The notes under the pieces: model-generated
Database searches by the model: none
What the model was told of the DNA's origin: nothing
Seen by the model: only the letters and a program-made list of their open reading frames with translations
Source: Lactiplantibacillus dongliensis
Lineage (GTDB): Bacteria > Bacillota > Bacilli > Lactobacillales > Lactobacillaceae
Direction: 5' to 3'
NCBI RefSeq assembly: GCF_005405105.1
Contig: NZ_BJDK01000006.1
Coordinates: 1-64,000 of the forward strand
DNA: 64,000 bases
Program-made: the position numbers and the translations under genes
Shown: positions 47,366 to 55,954 of the stretch, piece by piece
How positions within the stretch are numbered: the first letter of the stretch is position 1
Layout of the letters: each line of letters opens with the position of its first letter

Positions 47366-49729
47366 TTACCGTTGGATATTTTGACGAATTTCAGACTTCA
47401 TGAAGAGCCGGGTCGTATCATAATCGATATCCGCAACCATTTCTTCAAACATCCGATACCCATCGCGTTGATATTCAACCAATGGATTTAACTGGCCGTA
47501 GCCCCGTAACCCGATTGACTGCCGTAACTGATCCATCGCATCGATATGATCGGTCCAATGTGAATCAACCACTCGTAAAACCACGACTTTTTCAAATTCC
47601 AACATTTGGTTATCATCATAGAGTTGTTTAGCCTTAGCGTCATAGACGTCCGCCACGCGACCCATCAAGTAATCTTCAATTTCAGTCTGTGACTTATTTT
47701 CTAAGTCGGCAACCTTAATTGAGTCTTCATTGACCATCGCTGCTTGAGCAAAGTCCACAATTGCTGCAAGATCCCAATCTTTTTGATCACCTTGCGTATG
47801 CAATTGCACAGTCCGTTCAACCGTCCGTTTGATCATCGGCATAATGACGGGTTTCAACGTTTTTTCTTCCATGATGACTTGTTGCCGTTCACCATAGATT
47901 ACTTCCCGTTGTGCCCGCATAACATCATCATATTGTAAGACGTTCTTCCGTGAATCGTAGTTATTCCCTTCGACCCGCTTTTGAGCGCCCTCAACTTGCC
48001 GTGTAATCATCCGTGATTGAATCACCGCATCGTCATCTTCAACTTGCATCCGGCTCAAGAAGTTCTTAATTCGTTCAGAACCGAACCGTAACATCAAGTC
48101 ATCTTCAAGTGACAAGTAGAATTGTGACATACCAGGATCACCTTGGCGCCCAGAACGGCCCCGTAACTGGTTATCAATTCGGCGAGATTCATGCCGTTCA
48201 GTCCCAATAACAGCTAAACCACCAAGTTCACGAACACCCGGTCCTAATTTGATATCAGTCCCACGACCAGCCATGTTGGTGGCAATCGTTACGGCCCCGC
48301 GTTGACCAGCGTTAGCGACAATGTCGGCTTCCTTGGCATGATTCTTCGCGTTTAAGACCACGTGCGGAATACCCGCATCGTCTAACCGTTGTGATAAGTA
48401 TTCTGACGTTTCAACCGCAACCGTCCCGATTAACATTGGTTGCCCTTTTTCATGCAAACCAGTGATTTCTTTAACAACCGCGTTAAACTTACTCCGTAAT
48501 GTTGGGTACAATAAATCTGGCCGATCATCACGAATCATTGGACGGTTGGTAGGTACGGTAATGACTTCCATGTTGTAAATTTCACGGAATTCTTCTTGTT
48601 CCGTCTTAGCCGTCCCAGTCATCCCAGATAACTTCTTATACATCCGGAATAAGTTTTGGTACGTGATATTAGCCATGGTCTTAGTTTCTTCTTGAATCTC
48701 GACGTGTTCTTTTGCTTCAATCGCTTGATGCAAGCCGTCTGAGAATCGCCGACCATCCATAATCCGCCCCGTAAAGGAATCAACGATCAACGCTTGACCG
48801 TCAGAAATCACATAATCCTTATCTTTGAGCATGATGTAGTTAGCCCGCAACGCTTCATCCAAATAATGGTTTAAAGCGGTGTTATCAGTGTCATATAAGT
48901 TATCCAAGCCAAAGTACTTTTCAGCCTTCCGAATCCCTTCGTCCAGCAAAGCAACCGTCTTAGATTCCAAATCCACTTTGTAATCTTCTTCTTTAGTCAA
49001 CGTCTTGGCAAACCGATCGGCCCGTTTATACATCCCGGTCGTCCCTTCGGATTGTCCAGAAATGATTAATGGGGTCCGCGCTTCATCAATCAAAATCGAG
49101 TCGACTTCATCAATAATCGCAAAGTTTAATGGTCGTTGTACCATATCTTCTCGATAAACAACCATGTTATCCCGTAAGTAATCGAACCCGATTTCCCCGT
49201 TAGTTGAGTAAGTGATATCGGCGTTATAAGCTTCCCGTTTTTCTTCCGGTGACTTATTGGCGCCGTTAATCCCGACACTCATGCCTAACCAGTTATAGAG
49301 TTCTCCCATTTCAGTCGCATCACGCGCTGATAAGTATTCGTTAACGGTAACCACGTGTACCCCTTTACCTGAAATCGCATTCAGATAGACTGGCATGGTG
49401 GCGGTCAAGGTCTTCCCTTCACCAGTTTTCATTTCGGCGATATCGCCTTGGTGTAACACGATCCCACCTAAAATTTGGACATGAAAGGGATACAAGCCCA
49501 ATACACGCTTAGCGCCTTCACGGGCGACAGCGAAGGCTTCTGGTAGCAAATCATCAAGGGATTCGCCTTCCTTATATCGTTCACGAAATTCTGGTGTCTT
49601 GGCTTGCAAGTCGGCGTCGCTTAGCTTAGCGTATTCATCTGCATAAGCTTCGACTTTATTCGCAGTCTTATCCAGACGCCGAATAATGCGCTTGTCGCTT
49701 TCAACCCAGCGTTTTAAAATGTTGGCCAT
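47366..49729 (-). CDS. secA: Protein translocase ATPase SecA
   Basis: Drives export through SecYEG. 787 residues with Walker [15 protein letters not shown] near residue 100, [18 protein letters not shown], the second ATPase motif in GRGTDI and [13 protein letters not shown]. The protein stops at [11 protein letters not shown] and has no C-terminal CxCx8CH zinc tail, which many SecA proteins use to contact SecB. The shorter form is normal in lactobacilli, which lack SecB. Confidence 0.98.
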   Translation of the reverse strand: MANILKRWVESDKRIIRRLDKTANKVEAYADEYAKLSDADLQAKTPEFRERYKEGESLDDLLPEAFAVAREGAKRVLGLYPFHVQILGGIVLHQGDIAEMKTGEGKTLTATMPVYLNAISGKGVHVVTVNEYLSARDATEMGELYNWLGMSVGINGANKSPEEKREAYNADITYSTNGEIGFDYLRDNMVVYREDMVQRPLNFAIIDEVDSILIDEARTPLIISGQSEGTTGMYKRADRFAKTLTKEEDYKVDLESKTVALLDEGIRKAEKYFGLDNLYDTDNTALNHYLDEALRANYIMLKDKDYVISDGQALIVDSFTGRIMDGRRFSDGLHQAIEAKEHVEIQEETKTMANITYQNLFRMYKKLSGMTGTAKTEQEEFREIYNMEVITVPTNRPMIRDDRPDLLYPTLRSKFNAVVKEITGLHEKGQPMLIGTVAVETSEYLSQRLDDAGIPHVVLNAKNHAKEADIVANAGQRGAVTIATNMAGRGTDIKLGPGVRELGGLAVIGTERHESRRIDNQLRGRSGRQGDPGMSQFYLSLEDDLMLRFGSERIKNFLSRMQVEDDDAVIQSRMITRQVEGAQKRVEGNNYDSRKNVLQYDDVMRAQREVIYGERQQVIMEEKTLKPVIMPMIKRTVERTVQLHTQGDQKDWDLAAIVDFAQAAMVNEDSIKVADLENKSQTEIEDYLMGRVADVYDAKAKQLYDDNQMLEFEKVVVLRVVDSHWTDHIDAMDQLRQSIGLRGYGQLNPLVEYQRDGYRMFEEMVADIDYDTTRLFMKSEIRQNIQR

Positions 49730-49938
49730 TTACTTATCCTCTCCAAATAATAATTCTTAACTATCGATTAATTAGCATATTTTGAAATAAAATATCAACT
49801 GTCATTTTACCATTTTTCAGGCCTAATGAAAACCGCGCAATCCGAATGAAACCGATATCTAACGCTGAATTAACAAAATAAATCGTGAATCCGCCGCAAA
49901 AAACGTAAGCGTTTAACTGACTCGACTAAATTAGGCCG

Positions 49939-49970
49939 AAAAAAAAGGACTAGTCAATGACCAGCCCTTT
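49939..49970 (-). terminator. Intrinsic terminator of hpf
   Basis: AAAGGGCTGGTC pairs (with GU) with GACTAGTCCTTT, loop ATT, followed by eight T residues on the minus strand. Confidence 0.85.
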
Positions 49971-49986
49971 CGATTACGCGTTGAGA

Positions 49987-50553
49987 TTAATGATTGTCAC
50001 CAGTTTCAATCAAACCATAACGACCATCGTTACGCCGATAAACAATATTGATGGCGTCCGTTTCAGCATCTTCATAGATAAAGAAGTCATGCCCGAGCAT
50101 ATCCATTTGTAAGATGGCTTCTTCGTTATCCATTGGCTTCAATGAAACCCGCTTCGTACGTACAACATCTAGCTTATCGTCCTGATCGTTTTCAGCAGCG
50201 GCAACCGTTTCGTCAGTCGCTGCAAAGTCAATCGCCTTGTAGCCTTTTTCGCGCGACTTACGGTTGACCTTGGTTTTATACTTGCGGATTTGGCGTTCGA
50301 GCTTGTCGGTTACCAAATCAACGCTCGCATACATATCAGGAGAAGTTTCTTCTGCCCGGAGAACTAAATAGGGAAGTGGAATCGTTACTTCGACTTTAGC
50401 AGTCTTGTCTGGATGAATCTTTAAGTTGACATGGGCAATTGAGTCAACGTCATTCCCAAAGAATTTTTGTAACTTACCCACCCGTTTTTGAACATAGTCA
50501 CGAATGGCTTGAGTCACTTCGATATTTTCACCGCGAATATTAAAATTTAGCAT
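49987..50553 (-). CDS. hpf: Long-form ribosome hibernation promoting factor
   Basis: Binds the 30S subunit and dimerises 70S ribosomes into inactive 100S particles in stationary phase. 188 residues: an N-terminal HPF/RaiA domain (MLNFNIRGENIEVTQAIRDY, key part NIRGENIEVT) and a C-terminal dimerisation domain with VVRTKRVSLKPMDNEEAILQ. The intervening linker is acidic (AAENDQDDKL). Adjacent to secA, as in Bacillus. Its promoter overlaps a cre-like site. Confidence 0.96.
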   Translation of the reverse strand: MLNFNIRGENIEVTQAIRDYVQKRVGKLQKFFGNDVDSIAHVNLKIHPDKTAKVEVTIPLPYLVLRAEETSPDMYASVDLVTDKLERQIRKYKTKVNRKSREKGYKAIDFAATDETVAAAENDQDDKLDVVRTKRVSLKPMDNEEAILQMDMLGHDFFIYEDAETDAINIVYRRNDGRYGLIETGDNH

Positions 50554-50633
50554 AGATCTTCTCTCCCTTCACACACATTACTGTGTACCCAAAGTAATCA
50601 AAGGACCACTCTTTCATTACTTTGCTTAAATTC

Positions 50634-50662
50634 ATTATAATAGAAAGCGCTATAATAAACAA
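50634..50662 (-). promoter_or_regulatory. Predicted hpf promoter with overlapping cre-like site
   Basis: TTGTTT (50657-50662) and a perfect TATAAT (50634-50639) are spaced by 17 bases on the minus strand. Between them AGAAAGCGCTATAA (50642-50655, plus strand) matches 12 of 14 positions of the cre pattern TGWAANCGNTNWCA. A CcpA complex here would block the promoter during rapid sugar use. Confidence 0.6.
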
Positions 50663-50686
50663 TCCAAATGCGACCTTTCCTAATAA

Positions 50687-51352
50687 TTAACGAGCCAGTG
50701 TCAGCCCTGTGACTGAGTTGGCACCGTTTTCTAATATTAGCTGGGCCGCATGTCGCATCGTGCGTCCCGTTGTATACACATCGTCAACCAGCACAATTCG
50801 CTGCCCGGCCAACTCAATACCGGGGACTAGTCCAAACGGCTGCTGGGTCGCTAGGCGGGCTTGCCGATCTTTTTGTGACTGTGCCACCGTCTTGGTCACG
50901 GTCAAAATACCGTCATTAATCCCGGTCCCGAGCCAACCTGTCACTTGGTTGAATCCCCGAGTACCAATAGTAGCAGCCGTTACTGGAATCACCACTACGC
51001 GATCAGCCGTTAATTGTGTTAGTCGCTGCTGCAGCACTGGCTGAAAAACAGCTCGTAACCGGTAATCACCTTGAAATTTATAATGCTGAAAATAAGCCTG
51101 CATGGCCTCATTATACGTAAACAGGGCGACATTATGAAAAGCCGGCTGGGGGTCCCAGCGCTGACAATCGCGGCAAACTTGCCGCTGTGGTTGTGCACGA
51201 CCGCACTGCGGACAAGCTGTAGCTAACGCAATCGGCTGAAATTGTTGCCAACAAGCAGCACAGACAACTGGTCGTGCCACTGGCTGCCAGCTCAATAGCC
51301 AAGTTAACGTTAACTTAGTTGTCAGTGACCGTTGGCAAAGTAGACACGTCAT
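50687..51352 (-). CDS. comFC: ComFC, competence phosphoribosyltransferase-like protein
   Basis: 221 residues with N-terminal Cys pairs (CLLC, CAACW, CPQCG, CRDC) for zinc and a C-terminal PRTase-fold motif IVLVDDVYTTGRTMRHA. Takes part in uptake of single-stranded DNA in natural transformation. The start overlaps comFA by 38 bases, so the two are coupled. Confidence 0.93.
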   Translation of the reverse strand: MTCLLCQRSLTTKLTLTWLLSWQPVARPVVCAACWQQFQPIALATACPQCGRAQPQRQVCRDCQRWDPQPAFHNVALFTYNEAMQAYFQHYKFQGDYRLRAVFQPVLQQRLTQLTADRVVVIPVTAATIGTRGFNQVTGWLGTGINDGILTVTKTVAQSQKDRQARLATQQPFGLVPGIELAGQRIVLVDDVYTTGRTMRHAAQLILENGANSVTGLTLAR

Positions 51353-52667
51353 GCCGTAATCGCCGTCCTTTCCGATTAACTAATTTGATCTGTCGTTGGG
51401 CTTGTTTAATGGCCCGGGTATAGCTACCACTAACAAAACGCACCAACCCAGTCGGGCGTTGTTGACTACGCCCGACTCGGCCAGCAACTTGAACCAAGGC
51501 AGCTGTTGAAAAAACGGGGTCATCTGCTCCTAACACCAAAACATCGATTCCCGGGAAAGTTACGCCACGTTCCAAAATCGTAGTCGTAATTAAATATTGA
51601 ACTTGCTCCTGCCGCATCTGTTGCACTTTATCTAAACGTTGGGGATCCGCCGAATAGACTGTTTGTCCTCGCATCGTTGGGAACTGCCGTTGAATGGCAG
51701 CTTGCACCACCGCTAATTGATCGATCCGCGGCACAAAAATAAGAAACCGTTGACCGCTAGTCGCATATGCCCGTAACCAGCGGCGCAATTTAGCTGGTAA
51801 CCGACCTTTGACAATTACCGACCACCATTTGGGTAATAAGGTGACTTGAATCGTTGGCAACAAATGCTGATGAAACCGCAACGGCAAGTAACTCAGCTTT
51901 AATTGTCCCCGCCGCGTTTGTCGTAATAAGGCGGCACTGGGCGTTGCGGTTAGGTACAACACGGCCCCATTTGGTTTCACCGCATGGTCAACGGCATAGT
52001 ACAGCTGTTGATTGGCAGCAAACGGAAACGCATCCACCTCATCAATGACCAAGACATCAAAAGCTGCTCGGAACCGCAACAGTTGATGCGTCGTACACAC
52101 CGTCAGTTGACGATAAGTATAGGGCGCCGTTTGCCGGCCATGCAGCACCGCTACCGTCGTTCCCGCAAAAGCCGCCTGCAGTCGTGGTGCCAGTTCTAAA
52201 CAAACATCCACTCGCGGTGAGGCAACCGCCACTCGCCACCCTTGCTGTAAAGCCCAGGCTAAACCTGGAAATAACATCTCAGTCTTCCCCGCACCTGTGA
52301 CGGCCCATAACAAATGCCGTTCATGAGCAGCAAATGCCCGCTGCAAGTCGGCGGCACAAGCTGCTTGGGCAACTGTTAAGTGACCCGTCCAAGTTAACTT
52401 GGGCCGTTGTGGAAACTCATTGGGTTCCGGAATGTGATAAAGTGGAGTTAGACTACTGACGCGACCTAAATTCAAACATTGATAACAATAAAATTGGTTT
52501 TTCGGTAACTGTGCAGTTTGACGATCAAGGATGCTACCGCAGCGTTGACATTGAATCTGCGTCGCGGTAATCGTTAGCCCCGGCCGTGATTGAACACCGG
52601 CTGGCAACGTTGCCAGTTCAGTCGCCGTTAACATTAACTGCCGCCCATATAAATCCTTCGGTTGCAT
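51315..52667 (-). CDS. comFA: ComFA, DNA-uptake helicase-like ATPase
   Basis: 450 residues. An N-terminal zinc module (CQRCGS then CYQC, residues ~39-66), Walker A AVTGAGKTEM, DEVDAF box and the C-terminal helicase domain with QVAGRVGRS near residue 400. Acts at the inner membrane in transformation. It is intact, yet the species group is not readily transformable in the laboratory, so its use is open. Confidence 0.94.
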   Translation of the reverse strand: MQPKDLYGRQLMLTATELATLPAGVQSRPGLTITATQIQCQRCGSILDRQTAQLPKNQFYCYQCLNLGRVSSLTPLYHIPEPNEFPQRPKLTWTGHLTVAQAACAADLQRAFAAHERHLLWAVTGAGKTEMLFPGLAWALQQGWRVAVASPRVDVCLELAPRLQAAFAGTTVAVLHGRQTAPYTYRQLTVCTTHQLLRFRAAFDVLVIDEVDAFPFAANQQLYYAVDHAVKPNGAVLYLTATPSAALLRQTRRGQLKLSYLPLRFHQHLLPTIQVTLLPKWWSVIVKGRLPAKLRRWLRAYATSGQRFLIFVPRIDQLAVVQAAIQRQFPTMRGQTVYSADPQRLDKVQQMRQEQVQYLITTTILERGVTFPGIDVLVLGADDPVFSTAALVQVAGRVGRSQQRPTGLVRFVSGSYTRAIKQAQRQIKLVNRKGRRLRHDVSTLPTVTDN

Positions 52668-52732
52668 GTTTGCACCTCCTAACAGTAACTACGTCATTAA
52701 TATTGATTTTAATTAAAAGGAGTTTCTAACCC

Positions 52733-53371
52733 ATGTCCAAGCCTTATTACACCATTGCAACCGACGTCGTTGCAGAACAAACGATCAAAAAGTCACGTTT
52801 TATTGTCCATTTATATCGCATTAGTGATGAACCAATGGCCCAAGCAAAAATTGCTGCGGCCCGCGCAGCCGATCCTAAGGCGACGCATCACTGCTTCGCT
52901 TATATGCTAGGTACTGACGACCATATTCAGCGTATGAGTGACGACGGTGAACCATCCGGCACAGCCGGCGTGCCGATTCTAGAAGCACTCAAATTAAATG
53001 AACTCCATGATGTCTTAGCCGTAGTTACCCGCTATTTCGGTGGTATCAAACTCGGGGCTGGCGGTCTCATTCGGGCTTATAACAGTACGCCGGTTCTAGG
53101 GATTCAAACCGCTGGCAAAGTTCAGCGGTGTTTACAAACCAAGCTTGCCATCACCCTAGACTATAAAAACGTCGATTCCTTAAATTACTACTTAACCCAG
53201 CAACAGCTGACCACCTTGACGACTGACTACGGTGTCCAAGTTACCATCGTCATTGCAGTCAATACCGCCGCCAGTGCAGCCACCCAGACGGCAATTACCA
53301 ATCTGTTGAGTGGTCAAGTTAGTTTTGACGATCAAGGCCAACAATTTACCGAAGTTCCCGTCACCGATTAA
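52733..53371 (+). CDS. YigZ/IMPACT family protein
   Basis: 212 residues. The N-terminal IMPACT domain carries KKSRFIVHLYRI, ATHHCFAYMLG, SDDGEPSGTAG and TRYFGGIKLGAGGLIRAY, the diagnostic set for the family. The C-terminal part is a ferredoxin-like DUF1949 domain. The eukaryotic relative regulates Gcn2, while the bacterial role is uncertain. Divergent from comFA. Confidence 0.94.
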   Translation: MSKPYYTIATDVVAEQTIKKSRFIVHLYRISDEPMAQAKIAAARAADPKATHHCFAYMLGTDDHIQRMSDDGEPSGTAGVPILEALKLNELHDVLAVVTRYFGGIKLGAGGLIRAYNSTPVLGIQTAGKVQRCLQTKLAITLDYKNVDSLNYYLTQQQLTTLTTDYGVQVTIVIAVNTAASAATQTAITNLLSGQVSFDDQGQQFTEVPVTD

Positions 53372-53397
53372 GATAACGCATTGATTAAATTGATAGC

Positions 53398-53443
53398 AAA
53401 AAAGCAGCGTTTCAGAAATGTAAAATTTCTGAAACGCTGCTTT
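53398..53443. terminator. Bidirectional terminator between yigZ and the second pstS
   Basis: AAAGCAGCGTTTCAGAAAT and its exact mirror ATTTCTGAAACGCTGCTTT form a 19-bp perfect stem around a five-base loop. Confidence 0.92.
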
Positions 53444-53470
53444 AGTCAGGGGTTAACCCCATTTAATGAT

Positions 53471-54373
53471 TTATTTTAAAGTGGTAATTTTACCAGACAA
53501 CCCTCGGTCAACTTTCATTGACGTCAATGGAATGTAACCAAGCTTTTTAACTAATGACCCTTGAACTGACTTAGAGGTCATGTAAGTTAAGAAGTCGGCC
53601 AGTTCGCCTTTAGGTTGACCCTTAGTATACATATGTTCATATGCCCAGATCTTCCACTTGTTAGTCGCGACATTAGCTTCAGTTGGCTTAACGTTGTCGA
53701 TTGATAACTCTTGCAAGTTAGACTTTACATAAGAGAACGCTAAGTAACTAATTGCGCCTGGTGTTGTCGAAACAATCTTTTGAACAGTCCCATTGGAATC
53801 TTGTTCTTGGCTAGTGGCAACTTTAGCGTTATTCAAGCCCCATTTTTCAAAGGTTGCGCGTGTCCCACTACCTTGTGCCCGGTTTACAACCGTGATTTTT
53901 TCACTTTTACCGCCAAGTTCTTTCCAATTAGTGATCTTGCCTTGGAAAATCTTCACTAACTGGGCTTTGGAAACATTCGTCACTCCGGCATCTTTATTGA
54001 CAACCGGTGCCATTCCAACGACAGCAACCTTGTGATCAACTAGACCCTTGGTATCCAAACCAGATTGTTCTTGTGCAAACAAATCAGAGTTACCAATATT
54101 GACCGATCCTTTAGCAACTTGGCTCAAACCAGCACCGGAACCACCACCTTGGACGTTGATCGTCACATTGGCATGTTCGTTTTGATACTCTTGGCCAGCT
54201 TGTTCAACTAACGGTTGTAACGCGGTCGAACCCGTTGCTACAATTTTAGTGGTCTTGGCTTTGTTACTACTACTGCTAGTACTCTTGGTGCTAGTAGCGG
54301 AACTGCTTCCACAACCGGCTAATAAGACGGTCATCGTCACGGCCAGCGCCCCAAATGTCACTGCTTTTTTCAT
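53471..54373 (-). CDS. Orphan phosphate-binding lipoprotein PstS
   Basis: 300 residues with a lipoprotein signal (VTMTVLLAGC), a Ser/Thr-rich linker and the PstS motifs ATGSTALQPL, NVQGGGSGAGLSQ and RAQGSGTRATFE. It closely resembles the operon PstS at 41268-42143 across its length, so the two are paralogues. GGGGAG places the start at 54373 rather than 54484. It stands alone, with a Pho box of its own, and must use the permease of the distant operon. Product: lipid-anchored phosphate receptor. Confidence 0.93.
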   Translation of the reverse strand: MKKAVTFGALAVTMTVLLAGCGSSSATSTKSTSSSSNKAKTTKIVATGSTALQPLVEQAGQEYQNEHANVTINVQGGGSGAGLSQVAKGSVNIGNSDLFAQEQSGLDTKGLVDHKVAVVGMAPVVNKDAGVTNVSKAQLVKIFQGKITNWKELGGKSEKITVVNRAQGSGTRATFEKWGLNNAKVATSQEQDSNGTVQKIVSTTPGAISYLAFSYVKSNLQELSIDNVKPTEANVATNKWKIWAYEHMYTKGQPKGELADFLTYMTSKSVQGSLVKKLGYIPLTSMKVDRGLSGKITTLK

Positions 54374-54544
54374 AATAGAAACTCCCCTTCTCCGTTTTAC
54401 TATCATAATGAGAACAATCAACGCCACTCGAACAAAGAACGCAAGTCTGGGTAGGAAGTGCGGTGTCGTGATGCGAGCGTGCACACGCTTTGCTGGTTAG
54501 TGACATTGACTGCTGTTGGAACACTCTTAATACTACTGGTCATT

Positions 54545-54594
54545 TGTAAATTCAAAATGATGTTTGTGTAAATAGCTTGTATAGTTTTGGTAAA
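54545..54594 (-). promoter_or_regulatory. PhoP-binding repeats (Pho box) upstream of the second pstS
   Basis: On the minus strand TTTACC, TATACA, TTTACA and TTTACA occur at 54589, 54578, 54567 and 54545 (plus-strand left ends), that is 11, 11 and 22 bases apart. The architecture equals that upstream of the other pstS. TAGTAT lies where a -10 is expected. Confidence 0.78.
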
Positions 54595-54628
54595 GGCCAT
54601 TCAAATGAACTTTAAAGGTAGCCCAAAT

Positions 54629-54664
54629 AAAAAAAGCCTATCCACGATTACTCGTAAACAGACT
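54629..54664 (-). terminator. Intrinsic terminator of tagO
   Basis: AGTCTGTTTACGA pairs with TCGTGGATAGGCT over 13 positions with several GU pairs, a four-base loop and seven T residues on the minus strand. Confidence 0.75.
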
Positions 54665-54685
54665 TGTAACAATTAATCAGTCTTT

Positions 54686-55783
54686 TTAATGGCTACTTTT
54701 GGACGTAAACCGCGCAACGGTTCGCTTAATCCAATTCAAAAGCGGCTGGCGATGATCGCCGGCTAAGCCGATTGCTTCCACGAAAAGTTCCAGTCCAAAC
54801 AACAGCCCAATGGTTAACAAGATTGAGCCCCCGATTGAAGAAATGGGATATAGCAAGGAAATAAATGAGAAAATCAACGCAATCCCATAAATCACCATGA
54901 CCGTTTGGCGATGCGTCAATCCGAGCTGCATCAAGCGATGATGTAAATGATGTTTATCAGCTTGGGAGATTGGCTTTTTATTCAAGATCCGCCGAATCAT
55001 CGCATAGACCGTATCCGTAATCGGTACACCCAAAATCATCACTGGAATGCCGACAGAAATCAAGGTGACATTCTTTAAGCCAAACAATGAGAATACCGCC
55101 GTCATAAACCCAATAAATAGCGACCCAGTATCGCCCAAGTAGATCCGCGCCGGAAAGAAATTATAAGGTAAGAAGCCCAACATCGCCGCTACCAAAGTAA
55201 AGATCATCAGTGAGACGAAAGTGTTAGCATTTAAGAAGAATAAGCCAATCACCCCGGTCGTACTCAACGCTATAATGGAAACCCCGGTCGCCAAGCCATC
55301 CAAACCATCAATCAAGTTAATCGCATTCGTAATAGCTAAGATCCACAGTAATGTAATCGGCAAACTTAGCCAATGAAAATGAATCAACCCAACAAATGGA
55401 AACGTTAAGGTCGTCATCCGAATACCACCGATGAAATAGACTTCTAAAGCTGCCAAAGTAATTCCCAACATCTTTTGTCGGGGTTTTAATTCATAAATAT
55501 CATCAATAATACCAGTCGCCAAAATAATCAGCTCGCCGCCTAATAAAGCGAAGAATATTCGCGTTGGAAATTGATGCATCAAATAAAGCATCGTTGAGCC
55601 TAACGTATACGCGATAAAAATCGCTAATCCACCCATCGTAGGCATCGGCACTTTATTAACACGACGTAAATTAGGTTTATCAACTGCCCCAATTTTAAAC
55701 GCCAGCTTGCGCACAAACGGCGTTAAAATTGCAGAGAGCATCATTGTCGCCATTAGGCAGACTAAGATTTCAAATCTAATCAT
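54686..55783 (-). CDS. tagO: Undecaprenyl-phosphate GlcNAc-1-phosphate transferase, TagO/WecA type
   Basis: First membrane step of wall teichoic acid linkage-unit synthesis. 365 residues with about eleven helices. It has MPTMGGLAI, the DDIYE acidic pair near residue 93, NLIDGLDGLA near 158, YLGDTGSLFIG near 217 and the UDP-GlcNAc binding HxHH in DKHHLHHRL. Longer C-terminal tail and DKHHLHHRL distinguish it from MraY. Confidence 0.93.
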   Translation of the reverse strand: MIRFEILVCLMATMMLSAILTPFVRKLAFKIGAVDKPNLRRVNKVPMPTMGGLAIFIAYTLGSTMLYLMHQFPTRIFFALLGGELIILATGIIDDIYELKPRQKMLGITLAALEVYFIGGIRMTTLTFPFVGLIHFHWLSLPITLLWILAITNAINLIDGLDGLATGVSIIALSTTGVIGLFFLNANTFVSLMIFTLVAAMLGFLPYNFFPARIYLGDTGSLFIGFMTAVFSLFGLKNVTLISVGIPVMILGVPITDTVYAMIRRILNKKPISQADKHHLHHRLMQLGLTHRQTVMVIYGIALIFSFISLLYPISSIGGSILLTIGLLFGLELFVEAIGLAGDHRQPLLNWIKRTVARFTSKSSH

Positions 55784-55895
55784 TGCGCGAGCCCCTCTTT
55801 CGTTAGTTACTGATAATTATACAAATGTCCGGCAACCTTGACAACTCGATTCACTAAAACTTAGTAATTCTCCTCGTTTTTACCCTAATTTAATC

Positions 55896-55925
55896 AAAAA
55901 AAGAGCCCCAAAAATTCTGAGACTC
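55896..55925 (-). terminator. Intrinsic terminator of kimA
   Basis: GAGTCTC pairs with GGGGCTC (two GU pairs) around a nine-base loop, followed by seven T residues on the minus strand. Confidence 0.7.
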
Positions 55926-55954
55926 CTTTAGGATTTCCCCTCAATCACCGGGTA

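Noticed and set aside
50687-52667. comF genes as evidence of a transferred competence island
   Set aside because: comFA-comFC next to hpf-secA is the ordinary chromosomal order in Firmicutes.
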